NCBI RefSeq assembly: GCF_037543845.1 | Contig: NZ_JBBIFX010000001.1 | Coordinates: 1,178,001 to 1,242,000, forward strand | Length of the DNA stretch: 64,000 nucleotides | Direction of reading: 5' to 3' | From: Gymnodinialimonas ulvae | GTDB lineage: Bacteria > Pseudomonadota > Alphaproteobacteria > Rhodobacterales > Rhodobacteraceae | Part shown: positions 15,944 through 26,357 of the stretch, in pieces | How the letters are laid out: every line of letters begins with the position of its first letter | How positions within the stretch are numbered: the first letter of the stretch is position 1 | The notes under the pieces: generated by a model | What the model was told of the DNA's origin: nothing | Seen by the model: the letters and a program-made list of their open reading frames with translations, nothing else | Databases searched by the model: none | Position numbers and translations under genes: made by a program

Positions 15944-16822
15944 GTGGTGGACCGTCTCTGGCGCGCGTTGATCTGGGGCGCGTTGCGACTGCCGCATCGG
16001 CTGCGGGTGGCGGGCATGGGATGGGTCTTCTCGCGCCTGCTCGGGCCGCTCAGCGGACGCAGCGCGCAGGCGCAGCGCAATCTCGCGATGGTCTTTCCAG
16101 AGATGCCCGCGCCGGAGCGCCGCCGCATCGCGCGCGCCGTCACCGACAATGTCGGCCGCGTCGTGATGGAGAACTATGCCACCGCCGACCAGATGACCCG
16201 CGCGCGTCACTGGCAGCCGCACGGCCCCGGCTGGGACGCGGCGGAGGCCGCGCGCGCGGAGGGGCGTCCGATCCTGTTCATCTCGGGCCACTTCGGAAAT
16301 TATCAGGCCGGGCGCGCGGCGTTGAATGCGCGGGGTTACCAGATGGGCGGGCTTTATCGCCCCCTCAACAACGATTTCCTCAACGACCATTATGTGGCCA
16401 CCATCGAGCATGTCGGTGGCGGGGCCTTCAGCCGGGATCGGCGCGGCCTTGCGGGCTTCGTCAAGCACCTGCGCGGCGGTGGACATGGCGCAATCCTGAT
16501 TGATCAATATTTTTACGGCGGTCCGATCCATGACTTTCTCGGCCATCCCGCGCCTACCTCCCCGGCGGCGGCGGAAATGGCGTTGAAATACAACGCCTTG
16601 CTTGTGCCGATCTATTCGACGCGGCTTGAAAACGGGCTGGATTTCGACATCACGCTCGAAGCGCCTATCCCCCACACTGACCCGCAGACAATGACGCAAG
16701 CCCTCAACGACAGCCTCGCGGCACGGGTCCGGTCCACGCCCGAGCAATGGTTCTGGCTGCATGATCGCTGGAAGCCGTCGCGGAAGGAAAAGGCGGCGCT
16801 GCGGGCCTCAAGTTACGACTAA
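15944..16822 (+). CDS. LpxL/HtrB-type lysophospholipid acyltransferase family protein
   Basis: A 292-residue inner-membrane-associated acyltransferase. The catalytic His is in ISGHFGNYQAG (H116), followed by GGLYRPLNNDF and ILIDQYFYGG; the C-terminal WFWLHDRWKP is the family end block. It probably adds a secondary acyl chain to lipid A or a related lipid. It begins with GTG at 15944 (the alternative GTG at 15947 would shorten it by one residue). Spacing to the convergent DUF1223 gene is 20 bp. Confidence 0.88.
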   Translation: MVDRLWRALIWGALRLPHRLRVAGMGWVFSRLLGPLSGRSAQAQRNLAMVFPEMPAPERRRIARAVTDNVGRVVMENYATADQMTRARHWQPHGPGWDAAEAARAEGRPILFISGHFGNYQAGRAALNARGYQMGGLYRPLNNDFLNDHYVATIEHVGGGAFSRDRRGLAGFVKHLRGGGHGAILIDQYFYGGPIHDFLGHPAPTSPAAAEMALKYNALLVPIYSTRLENGLDFDITLEAPIPHTDPQTMTQALNDSLAARVRSTPEQWFWLHDRWKPSRKEKAALRASSYD

Positions 16823-16842
16823 CCAGGGCGCCACACGCCGGA

Positions 16843-17547
16843 TCAGTCGAGACGCGCCGCGCCCATGATCGCGCCGTGATCTGTGGCCTGCACAATCACG
16901 ACATGGCGCATGTCCCCGGTCGGGATCACCTGCGCATCGAACGTGTCCGTGCCGGACCATTCGGCCACAGCCTGCCACGATTGCACGATATTATGGTAGA
17001 CCGTCGTGAGCCCGGCGTTTTCGCCACGGGTGATTTCCACATGTTCTTCCGGCACGAAGGTGACGACCTGCACGACCATCGGCGGCATCTCTGCCTCGGC
17101 CCCGGTCCAGGTCGCGCGCACTTGCCAACCGGTGTCCGTCACCTCGGCCACAACCTCGACAGGATCGGGCGCCGCGCGGTGGGCGGCGATGCTATCGGCC
17201 ACCTGCATCGGGCGGTGTCCGCCGACGTGATCGACGCCGCCGACAACCATCTGTGGGGTGTAGACCACGGTCGAGCCGGCGGAATGCGCATAGCCATGCT
17301 GGCGCGCGGTGAAGGCCGGATCGGCGAAGGTGTCTTCCCATCCGATGTAGTCCCAGTAATCCACGTGCAGCGCGAGCGCGATGACATCGTCGCGGCCAGC
17401 CAATTCACCCAGAAGCGCATCGGCGGGCGGGCAAGCCGCGCAGCCCTGCGAGGTGAACAATTCGACAACCACCGGCCCATCGGCCAGCGCGGGACCCGCC
17501 AAAAGGCTCCCCGTCAGGGCTAAACTAGCTGATATCTGTCGAATCAT
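16843..17547 (-). CDS. DUF1223 domain-containing secreted thioredoxin-like protein
   Basis: A 234-residue protein with an N-terminal signal peptide (hydrophobic stretch to about residue 20, cleavage near ALA-DG). It has the family motif VVELFTSQGCAACPPADALL with C36 and C39, followed by HVDYWDYIGWEDTFADPAFT. The fold is thioredoxin-like. The biochemical role is unknown; a periplasmic redox function is inferred from the CxxC. In this window it lies upstream of acnA and the ccm operon, which is consistent with but does not prove a role in c-type cytochrome or thiol chemistry. Confidence 0.9.
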   Translation of the reverse strand: MIRQISASLALTGSLLAGPALADGPVVVELFTSQGCAACPPADALLGELAGRDDVIALALHVDYWDYIGWEDTFADPAFTARQHGYAHSAGSTVVYTPQMVVGGVDHVGGHRPMQVADSIAAHRAAPDPVEVVAEVTDTGWQVRATWTGAEAEMPPMVVQVVTFVPEEHVEITRGENAGLTTVYHNIVQSWQAVAEWSGTDTFDAQVIPTGDMRHVVIVQATDHGAIMGAARLD

Positions 17548-17691
17548 GTGCCTGCCGTTCTTTTGCGTCTGCGTCCCACGGACCTAAGCAATTGCCGCCG
17601 ACTTCACCAATCAAGCCTTTGCGAGGCAATGTGACAATAGCCGCGCGCGCATTTCGCCGCGTACACTTTCCGCGCGCTCGAGGTATTTGTT

Positions 17692-18141
17692 TCACAGCCA
17701 ACGGCGGGTGGCGTCAATATAGGCCCGGCCCTCGGCTCCGAAGCTCTCCACCAGAGCGGCCTCCTCGGGCAGGACGAACCGGCGGGTGAACAGCAGAAGA
17801 AGCGCGGGGATCAGGATCACGGGGCTAAGCGCGCTTAGCCAGATCACCTGTCCCGACAGGATCAGGATCATGCCCAGATAGATCGGATTGCGGCTGAGCC
17901 GAAACGGTCCCTCCACAATCAATGTGCCGGGCGTGTGGTGCGGCTCGATCGTGGTTTTCTTTTTCCAAAACCACGCCGCCGCCCAGAAGATCAACACAAA
18001 GCCAAGCCCCGCAACCATCACGCCGAACCTTTGCAGCAGCGGGTCGATGCTATCGCTCAACGGCACGAAACGCGCCAAAACCCAGGCCGCGACCATGAAC
18101 AGCAGCAACCACAGAGGCGGAAGATCGGGAAAGCCTTTCAT
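17692..18141 (-). CDS. ICMT/PEMT-type membrane methyltransferase
   Basis: A 149-residue protein with about four membrane helices and the hallmark GPFRLSRNPIYLGM (residues 78-91), then a C-terminal LPEEAALVESFGAEGRAYID with the conserved acidic pair. Members of the isoprenylcysteine/phospholipid methyltransferase group methylate lipophilic substrates using SAM; the substrate here is unknown. The start MKGFPDLPPLW at 18141 fits the family and leaves 78 bp to the divergent phosphatase gene. Confidence 0.85.
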   Translation of the reverse strand: MKGFPDLPPLWLLLFMVAAWVLARFVPLSDSIDPLLQRFGVMVAGLGFVLIFWAAAWFWKKKTTIEPHHTPGTLIVEGPFRLSRNPIYLGMILILSGQVIWLSALSPVILIPALLLLFTRRFVLPEEAALVESFGAEGRAYIDATRRWL

Positions 18142-18219
18142 CGCTCTATCTGGCCCACAACACCGCCTCGGCGCAAGCCCGCTGGACGCCGGGCCGTTGC
18201 CCATGATACCGCCCCCACC

Positions 18220-18831
18220 ATGGAGCCCGCAGCCCCCTCTCCCGCCTCCCAGCCGCCGTTTTCGCCCGCCGAAGTGCGGCGTCTTTACTGGCGCAAGGAT
18301 CACGGGTTTCTGCGCGCGCTCTGGACGAATTTCCATAAGCTCGACGAACACGTCTGGCGGCACAACCATCCCAGCCCCGCGCGTCTGGCGCGGCTGCAGG
18401 CGATGGGGGCTGCCTCAATCCTGTCGCTGCGGGGGCCAAAGGCGGCGGTCAGCCGGATGGAGGCTTCTGCCTGTGCCGCACTGGGTCTGCCGTTCCGCAC
18501 GCTGTCGATGCGCGCGCAGGCGCTTCCGGCGAAGGCGCAATTGGTGGGCCTTTTCGAGGCCTTGCGCGAGATGCCGAAGCCGATGGTGATTCATTGCAAA
18601 TCCGGCTCCGACCGGACCGGCCTGGCCGCCACGATCTACCTGCACGCCTTCCTCGGCGTGCCGCTGGCGCAGGCGCGCAAGCAATTGGCCTTGCGCTACA
18701 TCCATAACCCCTGGGGCAAGGCCCGCATCCTCAACCGCCTGCTCGATGCCTATGCCGCCGCCCATGCACAGACCGGGATCTCGATGGAGGACTGGGCGCG
18801 CGATGTCTACGATCCCGCCGCCTTGAGTTGA
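18220..18831 (+). CDS. tyrosine/dual-specificity phosphatase family protein
   Basis: A 203-residue protein with the C-x5-R phosphatase loop HCKSGSDRTG (C126, R132) and an upstream LQAMGAASILSLRGPK strand typical of bacterial tyrosine phosphatases. No signal peptide is visible. The start at 18220 was chosen because the much longer open frame upstream reads as an antisense shadow of the methyltransferase gene. It is followed by a terminator shared with the convergent acnA. Its target is unknown. Confidence 0.88.
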   Translation: MEPAAPSPASQPPFSPAEVRRLYWRKDHGFLRALWTNFHKLDEHVWRHNHPSPARLARLQAMGAASILSLRGPKAAVSRMEASACAALGLPFRTLSMRAQALPAKAQLVGLFEALREMPKPMVIHCKSGSDRTGLAATIYLHAFLGVPLAQARKQLALRYIHNPWGKARILNRLLDAYAAAHAQTGISMEDWARDVYDPAALS

Positions 18832-18833
18832 TC

Positions 18834-18858
18834 AAAAACGGGGGCTGATACGCCCCCG
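18834..18858 (-). terminator. intrinsic terminator of acnA
   Basis: A perfect 7-bp stem, CGGGGGC (18839-18845) and GCCCCCG (18852-18858), with a 6-nt loop. On the minus strand it is followed directly by TTTTT (complement of 18834-18838), 55 bp past the acnA stop. For the plus-strand phosphatase gene it also follows the stop but has no T-tract. Confidence 0.85.
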
Positions 18859-18912
18859 CTCCGCGATCGTTCCCCGGCCCATCCCTGAGGAAGGGCCGGA
18901 AAGATGGTCTGG

Positions 18913-21693
<2,781 letters not shown>

Positions 21694-22015
21694 GAAAAGC
21701 GCCTCCTTGTCCGGGTCTGGCTGCGGAATGGGTCTGTTCTACCTCCGGTTGCCATCCAACGGGCACACCATCAATGGAACAAATCGTCTCTATCGCGCTC
21801 TGTATGCGATTGCATACCGTTTTGGCAAGCCCTCCCACGCGCATCGACACCGCGAGGGCTTCCTTGTTTCGGAAATACTCCGGGGGAGGCGCCTTCGGCG
21901 CTGGGGGCAGCGCCCCCAAATCCGCACCCACCTGCCGAAAACGTCCCGACCGCGGCTCGGATCGCTCGCACGCGCCCCTTCCCCAACCTCTTCAAACCCG
22001 ATACCGCTTGGCCCC
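21694..22015. other. divergent acnA/ccmA control region
   Basis: A 322-bp gap between two divergent operons. It must hold promoters for both. It contains an AT-richer stretch at about 21775-21830 and the second copy of the two-hairpin repeat (21872-21917). No ORF in it looks coding. Confidence 0.6.
21872..21917. repeat. dispersed two-hairpin intergenic repeat, copy 2
   Basis: GAAATACTCCGGGGG, then a GGCGCC-TTC-GGCGC hairpin (about 21888-21901) and GGGGGC (21903-21908) with GCCCCC (21912-21917). Order, spacing and leading GAAATAC match the copy at 12079-12129, which is otherwise in unrelated surroundings. Confidence 0.75.
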
Positions 22016-22648
22016 ATGACCTTGCTTGTCACCGATCTCGCCTGCGCCCGTGGCCCCGCACAAGTCCTTGCGAACGTGTCCTTTTCCGTGGAACCGGGCG
22101 AGGCGCTGATCCTGCGCGGCCCAAATGGCGCGGGCAAAACGACGCTTCTACGCACGCTCGCGGGCCTGACCCCGCCGCTTGCGGGCATGATCACCCATAG
22201 CGACGGCGCGATTGCCTATGCCGCCCATGCCGATGGCCTCAAGACGCAGCTCACCGTGACCGAAAATCTCGGCTTCTGGGCCGGGGTCTTCGGCACCTCC
22301 GACCTCGCCCCCGCGATCGAGGCTTTTGACCTCGCACCCCTCGCCCATCGCCGCGCCGCGGAGCTCTCCGCCGGCCAAAAGCGCCGCTTGTCCCTTGCGC
22401 GACTGCTGGTCACGGATCGCCCGATCTGGTGTCTCGATGAGCCCACCGTGTCGCTCGATGCCGAGAACACCGCCCGCTTCGCCGCCGCCGTCGAGGCGCA
22501 TCTGGGTCGCGGCGGGTCCGCCGTAATCGCCACCCATATCGACCTCGGGTTGCCCAATGGCCGCACCCTCGACATCACCCCTTTCATCGCCCGGGGATTG
22601 GCGCAGGGTGATCCGTTCGGTGACGCCTATTCAGAGGCGCTGCCATGA
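22016..22648 (+). CDS. ccmA: heme ABC exporter ATP-binding protein CcmA
   Basis: A 210-residue ABC ATPase with Walker A GPNGAGKTT (35-43), the signature region AELSAGQKRRLSLARLL, Walker B IWCLDEP, and ATHIDLGL as the H-loop. With CcmB it powers release of holo-CcmE during cytochrome c maturation. The first gene of ccmABCDG; its TGA overlaps the ccmB ATG. The ATG at 22016 gives the family start MTLLVTDLACARG; the open frame upstream belongs to the intergenic region. Confidence 0.96.
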   Translation: MTLLVTDLACARGPAQVLANVSFSVEPGEALILRGPNGAGKTTLLRTLAGLTPPLAGMITHSDGAIAYAAHADGLKTQLTVTENLGFWAGVFGTSDLAPAIEAFDLAPLAHRRAAELSAGQKRRLSLARLLVTDRPIWCLDEPTVSLDAENTARFAAAVEAHLGRGGSAVIATHIDLGLPNGRTLDITPFIARGLAQGDPFGDAYSEALP

Positions 22649-23301
22649 TCGGCCTGCTGAAACGTGACCTTGCGCTGGCGGTCCGGGCCGGGGGCGGCTT
22701 CGGCCTGTCGCTGGCGTTCTTCCTGATCTTCACGGCCCTTGTGCCCTTCGGCATCGGTCCCGAAACCGGGCGCATATCCGAAATTTCGGCGGGCCTTTTA
22801 TGGCTTGGCGCACTGCTGGCGTGCCTCCTGTCGCTCGACCGGATCTTCCAACTCGATTGGGAGGACGGATCGCTCGATCTGCTGGCGACCTCCCCGGTTC
22901 CGCTCGAAGGGCTGGCCGCGATCAAGGCACTGGCCCATTGGCTGACCACCGGGCTGCCGCTTGTGGTTGCGGCTCCGGCGCTCGGGCTGCTTCTGAACTT
23001 GCCCGCCAGCGCCTATGTGCCGCTGTTGGCCTCGCTTCTTGCGGGAACCCCAGCGCTGTCGGCCATCGGCACTTTCGGTGCGGCGCTCACGGTCGGGATC
23101 AAACGCGGCGGGCTCCTTCTGTCGTTGCTGGTCCTGCCGCTCTACGTGCCGACCCTGATCTTCGGCGCTACCGCGGCCAGCCGGGGCGCGCAGGGTCTCG
23201 ATCCTGCCACCCCGCTCATCATGACGCTGGCCATTACACTTGGCTGTGTGGCGCTTTTGCCATTCGCCGCTGCCGCCGCGCTGCGCATCAACCTGCGCTA
23301 G
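22645..23301 (+). CDS. ccmB: heme exporter protein CcmB
   Basis: A 218-residue inner-membrane protein with six hydrophobic segments. It has the CcmB features SLDRIFQLDWEDGSLDLL (about 63-80) and GTPALSAIGTFGAALTVG (about 139-156). It is the membrane partner of CcmA. The start overlaps the ccmA stop by 4 bp (ATGA). A 110-bp gap with two tandem 25-bp repeats separates it from ccmC. Confidence 0.96.
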   Translation: MIGLLKRDLALAVRAGGGFGLSLAFFLIFTALVPFGIGPETGRISEISAGLLWLGALLACLLSLDRIFQLDWEDGSLDLLATSPVPLEGLAAIKALAHWLTTGLPLVVAAPALGLLLNLPASAYVPLLASLLAGTPALSAIGTFGAALTVGIKRGGLLLSLLVLPLYVPTLIFGATAASRGAQGLDPATPLIMTLAITLGCVALLPFAAAAALRINLR

Positions 23302-23305
23302 CGCA

Positions 23306-23358
23306 CCCCGCGACCCTTTGTCTGGCACGCATGCCCCGCGACCCTTTGTCTGGCACGC
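23306..23358. repeat. two tandem 25-bp direct repeats between ccmB and ccmC
   Basis: The 25 bp at 23306-23330 recur without change at 23334-23358, a 28-bp period. The common core is CGACCCTTTGTCTGGCACGC. They start 5 bp after the ccmB stop and end 52 bp before ccmC. With only two units this is not a CRISPR; it may be a recent slippage duplication or a protein-binding repeat. Confidence 0.8.
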
Positions 23359-23410
23359 GTGCCAGAACGCCCCATTGTGACCCCCAAATCCCGCGCCTAT
23401 GTTCCCGGCC

Positions 23411-24157
23411 ATGTCGTCGATCTGGGAATACGCCAACCCGCGCCGGTTCATGGCCACCTCCGCATGGCTACTGCCGTGGGTCACTGGCATTGCGGCGCTG
23501 TGCCTGATCGGCGGGCTGATCTGGGGCTTCTTCTTCACCCCGAACGACTTCCGCCAGGGCAGCACCGTCAAGATCATCTACATCCACGTGCCCACCGCGA
23601 TCATGGCGATCAACGCATGGTTCATGATGCTGGTCTGTTCGCTGATCTGGCTGATCCGCCGCCACCACGTCAGCGCGCTTGCCGCCAAGGCGGCGGCACC
23701 TGTGGGCATGGTATTCACGCTCATCGCGCTTTTCACCGGCGCCGTCTGGGGGCAGCCGATGTGGGGCACCTGGTGGGAATGGGACCCGCGCCTGACCGCG
23801 TTTCTGATCCTGTTCCTATTCTACCTCGGCTACATCGCACTTTGGGAGGCGATCGAAAACCCGGATCAGGCCGCGGACCTGACGGCGGTTCTGTGCCTCG
23901 TCGGCTCGGTCTTTGCGGTCCTCGCCCGCTATGCGTTGGTGTTCTGGAACCAAGGCCTGCACCAGGGCACAACCGTAAGCACCGTTGGTGTCGGGGTTGC
24001 GGAAAACGAAGGCGTCTCAAGCGTCTTCTTATACCCGATGCTCACGTCGCTGACCGGGTTCGTCTTCCTGTTTCTGGCGCTGGTCTTGTACCGAACCCGG
24101 ACGGAGATCCGCGCCCGCCGCCTCAAAGCTCTCATCGCGCAGGAGCAAATGGCATGA
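23411..24157 (+). CDS. ccmC: heme exporter/heme-handling protein CcmC
   Basis: A 248-residue protein with six membrane helices and the tryptophan-rich heme-handling motif WGTWWEWDPRLT. Two conserved periplasmic histidines are present, one in YIHVPTA and one in NQGLHQG. CcmC loads heme onto CcmE. The start at 23411 (MSSIWEYANPRRF) follows family practice; an in-frame ATG at 23399 would add four residues. The TGA overlaps the ccmD start. Confidence 0.96.
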   Translation: MSSIWEYANPRRFMATSAWLLPWVTGIAALCLIGGLIWGFFFTPNDFRQGSTVKIIYIHVPTAIMAINAWFMMLVCSLIWLIRRHHVSALAAKAAAPVGMVFTLIALFTGAVWGQPMWGTWWEWDPRLTAFLILFLFYLGYIALWEAIENPDQAADLTAVLCLVGSVFAVLARYALVFWNQGLHQGTTVSTVGVGVAENEGVSSVFLYPMLTSLTGFVFLFLALVLYRTRTEIRARRLKALIAQEQMA

Positions 24158-24315
24158 ATGTCGATCTCGGCCCATATGTGGTGGAAGTGTTATCCGCCTA
24201 TGCCGGTGGGATTGCCCTCTTGCTGGGTCTGATCGTGGCGTCGGTCTTGCGGGCGCGCTCGGTCGCGCGTCGCCTGGCCGAGACAGAACACCGGCGCGAG
24301 GTCCGTACGCGATGA
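24154..24315 (+). CDS. ccmD: heme exporter protein CcmD
   Basis: A 53-residue protein with one membrane helix (residues 14-32) followed by a basic cytoplasmic tail, the standard CcmD form. It helps CcmABC release holo-CcmE. It overlaps ccmC (ATGA at 24154) and ccmG (ATGA at 24312), so it is translationally coupled on both sides. Confidence 0.93.
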   Translation: MNVDLGPYVVEVLSAYAGGIALLLGLIVASVLRARSVARRLAETEHRREVRTR

Positions 24316-24911
24316 AAATCAATTGGCTCATGGTTCTGCCCTTGGCGCTGACCACCGCGTTTTTCGGCATCGCGGGATGGCAGCTTGCCAACAACAGTGA
24401 TGATCTGACCGCTGGCGTCGATACAACATCCCTGAGGTCCGCGCAGGAGGGGCAACCCGCCCCGCCGCTTGATCTTGTAGAACTTGGCGACACGCCACTT
24501 CTGACCCGCGCCGCGTTGGAGGTCGAAGACCTTGTCGTGGTGAATTTCTTCGCCTCCTGGTGCCCGCCCTGCCGCGCCGAACACCCGACCCTGACGGCAT
24601 TGTCCGAGGCCGGTGTTCCGCTTTATGGCGTGAATTACCGCGACCGGGACGTGCAGGCACTTGGGTTTCTGGACGAACTTGGCAATCCCTACGACCTGAT
24701 CGGCGCAGATCCCTCCGCCACAAACGGCCGGGACTGGGGCGTCGTCGCGATGCCCGAGACCTTCTTCATCAATTCCGAGGGCATTGTCGTGTTGCATTTC
24801 CGTGGCCCGGTCATTCGACGGTCGCTCGACAATCAAATCCGGCCAGCCTTGGCCGAACTTGGCTACACATTGCCGGAGATCGGCGCATTGGCGGATGTCG
24901 AGACGAATTGA
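24312..24911 (+). CDS. ccmG: thiol:disulfide interchange protein CcmG/DsbE
   Basis: A 199-residue membrane-anchored periplasmic thioredoxin-like protein. It has an N-terminal helix (residues 5-24), WCPPC at 83-87 and the cis-proline region VVAMPETFFINSEG. It keeps apocytochrome c CxxCH thiols reduced for heme attachment. It is the last gene of the ccm operon here; ccmE, ccmF, ccmH and ccmI are not in the window. Confidence 0.95.
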   Translation: MKINWLMVLPLALTTAFFGIAGWQLANNSDDLTAGVDTTSLRSAQEGQPAPPLDLVELGDTPLLTRAALEVEDLVVVNFFASWCPPCRAEHPTLTALSEAGVPLYGVNYRDRDVQALGFLDELGNPYDLIGADPSATNGRDWGVVAMPETFFINSEGIVVLHFRGPVIRRSLDNQIRPALAELGYTLPEIGALADVETN

Positions 24912-24992
24912 CGCCCGACACGGGGCGCCCAGTCATACGCTGCCATCCCGGCCTTGCATCATGCCCCAAAGCTGAACGACGCAGCGCCCTGC

Positions 24993-25490
24993 TCAGTAGA
25001 TGTAGCGGATCTGGTCGGTCCAGAACCGTTCCACACGCTTGAGCGAATGATTCATGCGGTCAAACCCGTCGGCATCAAGCACCGCCTGTTTCTCCAGTCC
25101 TTCGGCATGACGCGCGAAAAGCTGATCGACGGTGTCGCGCACGTGGCGACCCTTTTCGGTCAGCCGTACCCGCACCGAGCGACGGTCAATCTCGCAGCGC
25201 TGGTGATGCATGTAGCCCATGTCCACGAGCTTCTTGAGGTTGTAGCTGACGTTCGAGCCCTGATAATAGCCACGGCTCTTCAGCTCTCCGGCTGTCACCT
25301 CATTCTCGCCGATGTTGAACAACAACAGGGCCTGAACGGCGTTGATATCGAGAATTCCAAGGCGTTCGAACTCATCCTTGATGACGTCCAGAAGCAGCCG
25401 ATGCAGGCGCTCCACCATGGAAAGGGATTCGAGATACGCCCCCAGATATCCGGTCTGGACGGGCGTCGCGAGGGGCGCATGCATACTCAT
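24993..25490 (-). CDS. MarR-family (LdtR-like) winged-helix regulator
   Basis: A 165-residue regulator with a winged-helix core: EVTAGELKSRGYYQGSNVSY as the recognition helix region, then CEIDRRSVRVRLTEKGRHVR as the wing. The N- and C-terminal helices form a dimer interface. The pattern resembles LdtR-type MarR proteins of alphaproteobacteria, which sense small molecules and control cell-envelope genes; target and ligand here are unknown. The start is uncertain among three in-frame Met codons (25520, 25490, 25484). The upstream region 25500-25570 is AT-rich, as expected of a promoter. Confidence 0.82.
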   Translation of the reverse strand: MSMHAPLATPVQTGYLGAYLESLSMVERLHRLLLDVIKDEFERLGILDINAVQALLLFNIGENEVTAGELKSRGYYQGSNVSYNLKKLVDMGYMHHQRCEIDRRSVRVRLTEKGRHVRDTVDQLFARHAEGLEKQAVLDADGFDRMNHSLKRVERFWTDQIRYIY

Positions 25491-25576
25491 GATTTTAGGC
25501 TCCGCAATCACTGCTTTCACACAAAGATTCGGCGAAAAACTAAAAAATTCCGTTAAGCGCGAAAAAGTCTTTTGGA

Positions 25577-25852
25577 TCAGGCGCCTCGCCCAAGTGTCGG
25601 CCGCATGTCAGCCGCCAGACGCGCGATCATTGGCGCCAGGGAGTCGGGCGCATCCGCCTGCCCCGACACCCATTGGTAGAGGTCGTGATCGGCCTCGGCC
25701 AATACCGCTTCGAACGCGTTGACGGTCTGCGCATCGGCTTCAGCCAGATACGCATCGGCCCATCCGCCCAGGATCAGGTCCATTTCCTTAATGCCGCGGT
25801 GCCACGCCCGCATGCGCAGCCGTTTCATGCGGATCTCGGGCGTCTCGCTCAT
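25577..25852 (-). CDS. sdhE: FAD assembly factor SdhE
   Basis: A 91-residue protein of the SdhE/YgfY family with the conserved RGIKEMD motif (residues 19-25) that contacts the flavoprotein, and the DHDLYQWVSG helix. It promotes covalent FAD attachment to SdhA and FrdA. Its ATG overlaps the TGA of the upstream XRE regulator gene by 4 bp, so the regulator and sdhE are translationally coupled. Confidence 0.92.
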   Translation of the reverse strand: MSETPEIRMKRLRMRAWHRGIKEMDLILGGWADAYLAEADAQTVNAFEAVLAEADHDLYQWVSGQADAPDSLAPMIARLAADMRPTLGRGA

Positions 25853-26250
25853 GCGCCTGCCAGCGCCGCGCGCAAGCGCTTTTCCAGGCGTCCCATCCGC
25901 TCGGCCAGCTGCGTCTGCTCTTGACGCATCTGCCGGATATCAAGCAGCAGCCGCTCCATATCCTCGTCGACCGTCTCCAAGCGCTCGGGGCTGTCGAGGC
26001 CTTCCCCCTGTCCGCTGAGCAGCCACATCATCGACACGCCCAAAATACCGGCAAGCATCGACAATTTGTTGGCACGCGGCTCGGCCTGATCGTTTTCCCA
26101 CCCGCGCACGGTCTTGATCTTCACCCCCAACCGCTTGGCCAGTTCCGCCTGGCCCAGACCCGCGGCTTCCCGCGCGCCCGTGACCCGGTCGCCGAAGGTC
26201 GTGGTCTCGGCATCGTACCAATCCGCAGAAGATAGCGACAGATCGCCCAT
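25849..26250 (-). CDS. XRE-family helix-turn-helix regulator
   Basis: A 133-residue protein. The HTH is at about residues 20-75 (GLGQAELAKRLGVKIKTVRG, then WENDQAEPRANKL). A C-terminal coiled coil (about 95-130) suits dimerisation. The start at 26250 is preferred because the further open frame upstream lies in the promoter region of the divergent aminotransferase gene. It is in one operon with sdhE. The 107-bp divergent gap is a likely operator region. Regulated genes are unknown. Confidence 0.88.
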   Translation of the reverse strand: MGDLSLSSADWYDAETTTFGDRVTGAREAAGLGQAELAKRLGVKIKTVRGWENDQAEPRANKLSMLAGILGVSMMWLLSGQGEGLDSPERLETVDEDMERLLLDIRQMRQEQTQLAERMGRLEKRLRAALAGA

Positions 26251-26357
26251 GGTGTTTGTCCCCGTGATAGCTTGAATGCGTGCGGGCACGCTCTTATCAG
26301 TGCCCCTTGTGTATATAGCCCCATCGCGGGGAAACCAAAGCCATAGGACGCGACACG

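Noticed and set aside
23306..23358. Possible CRISPR
   Set aside because: Only two units, 3-bp spacer, no cas gene in the window.
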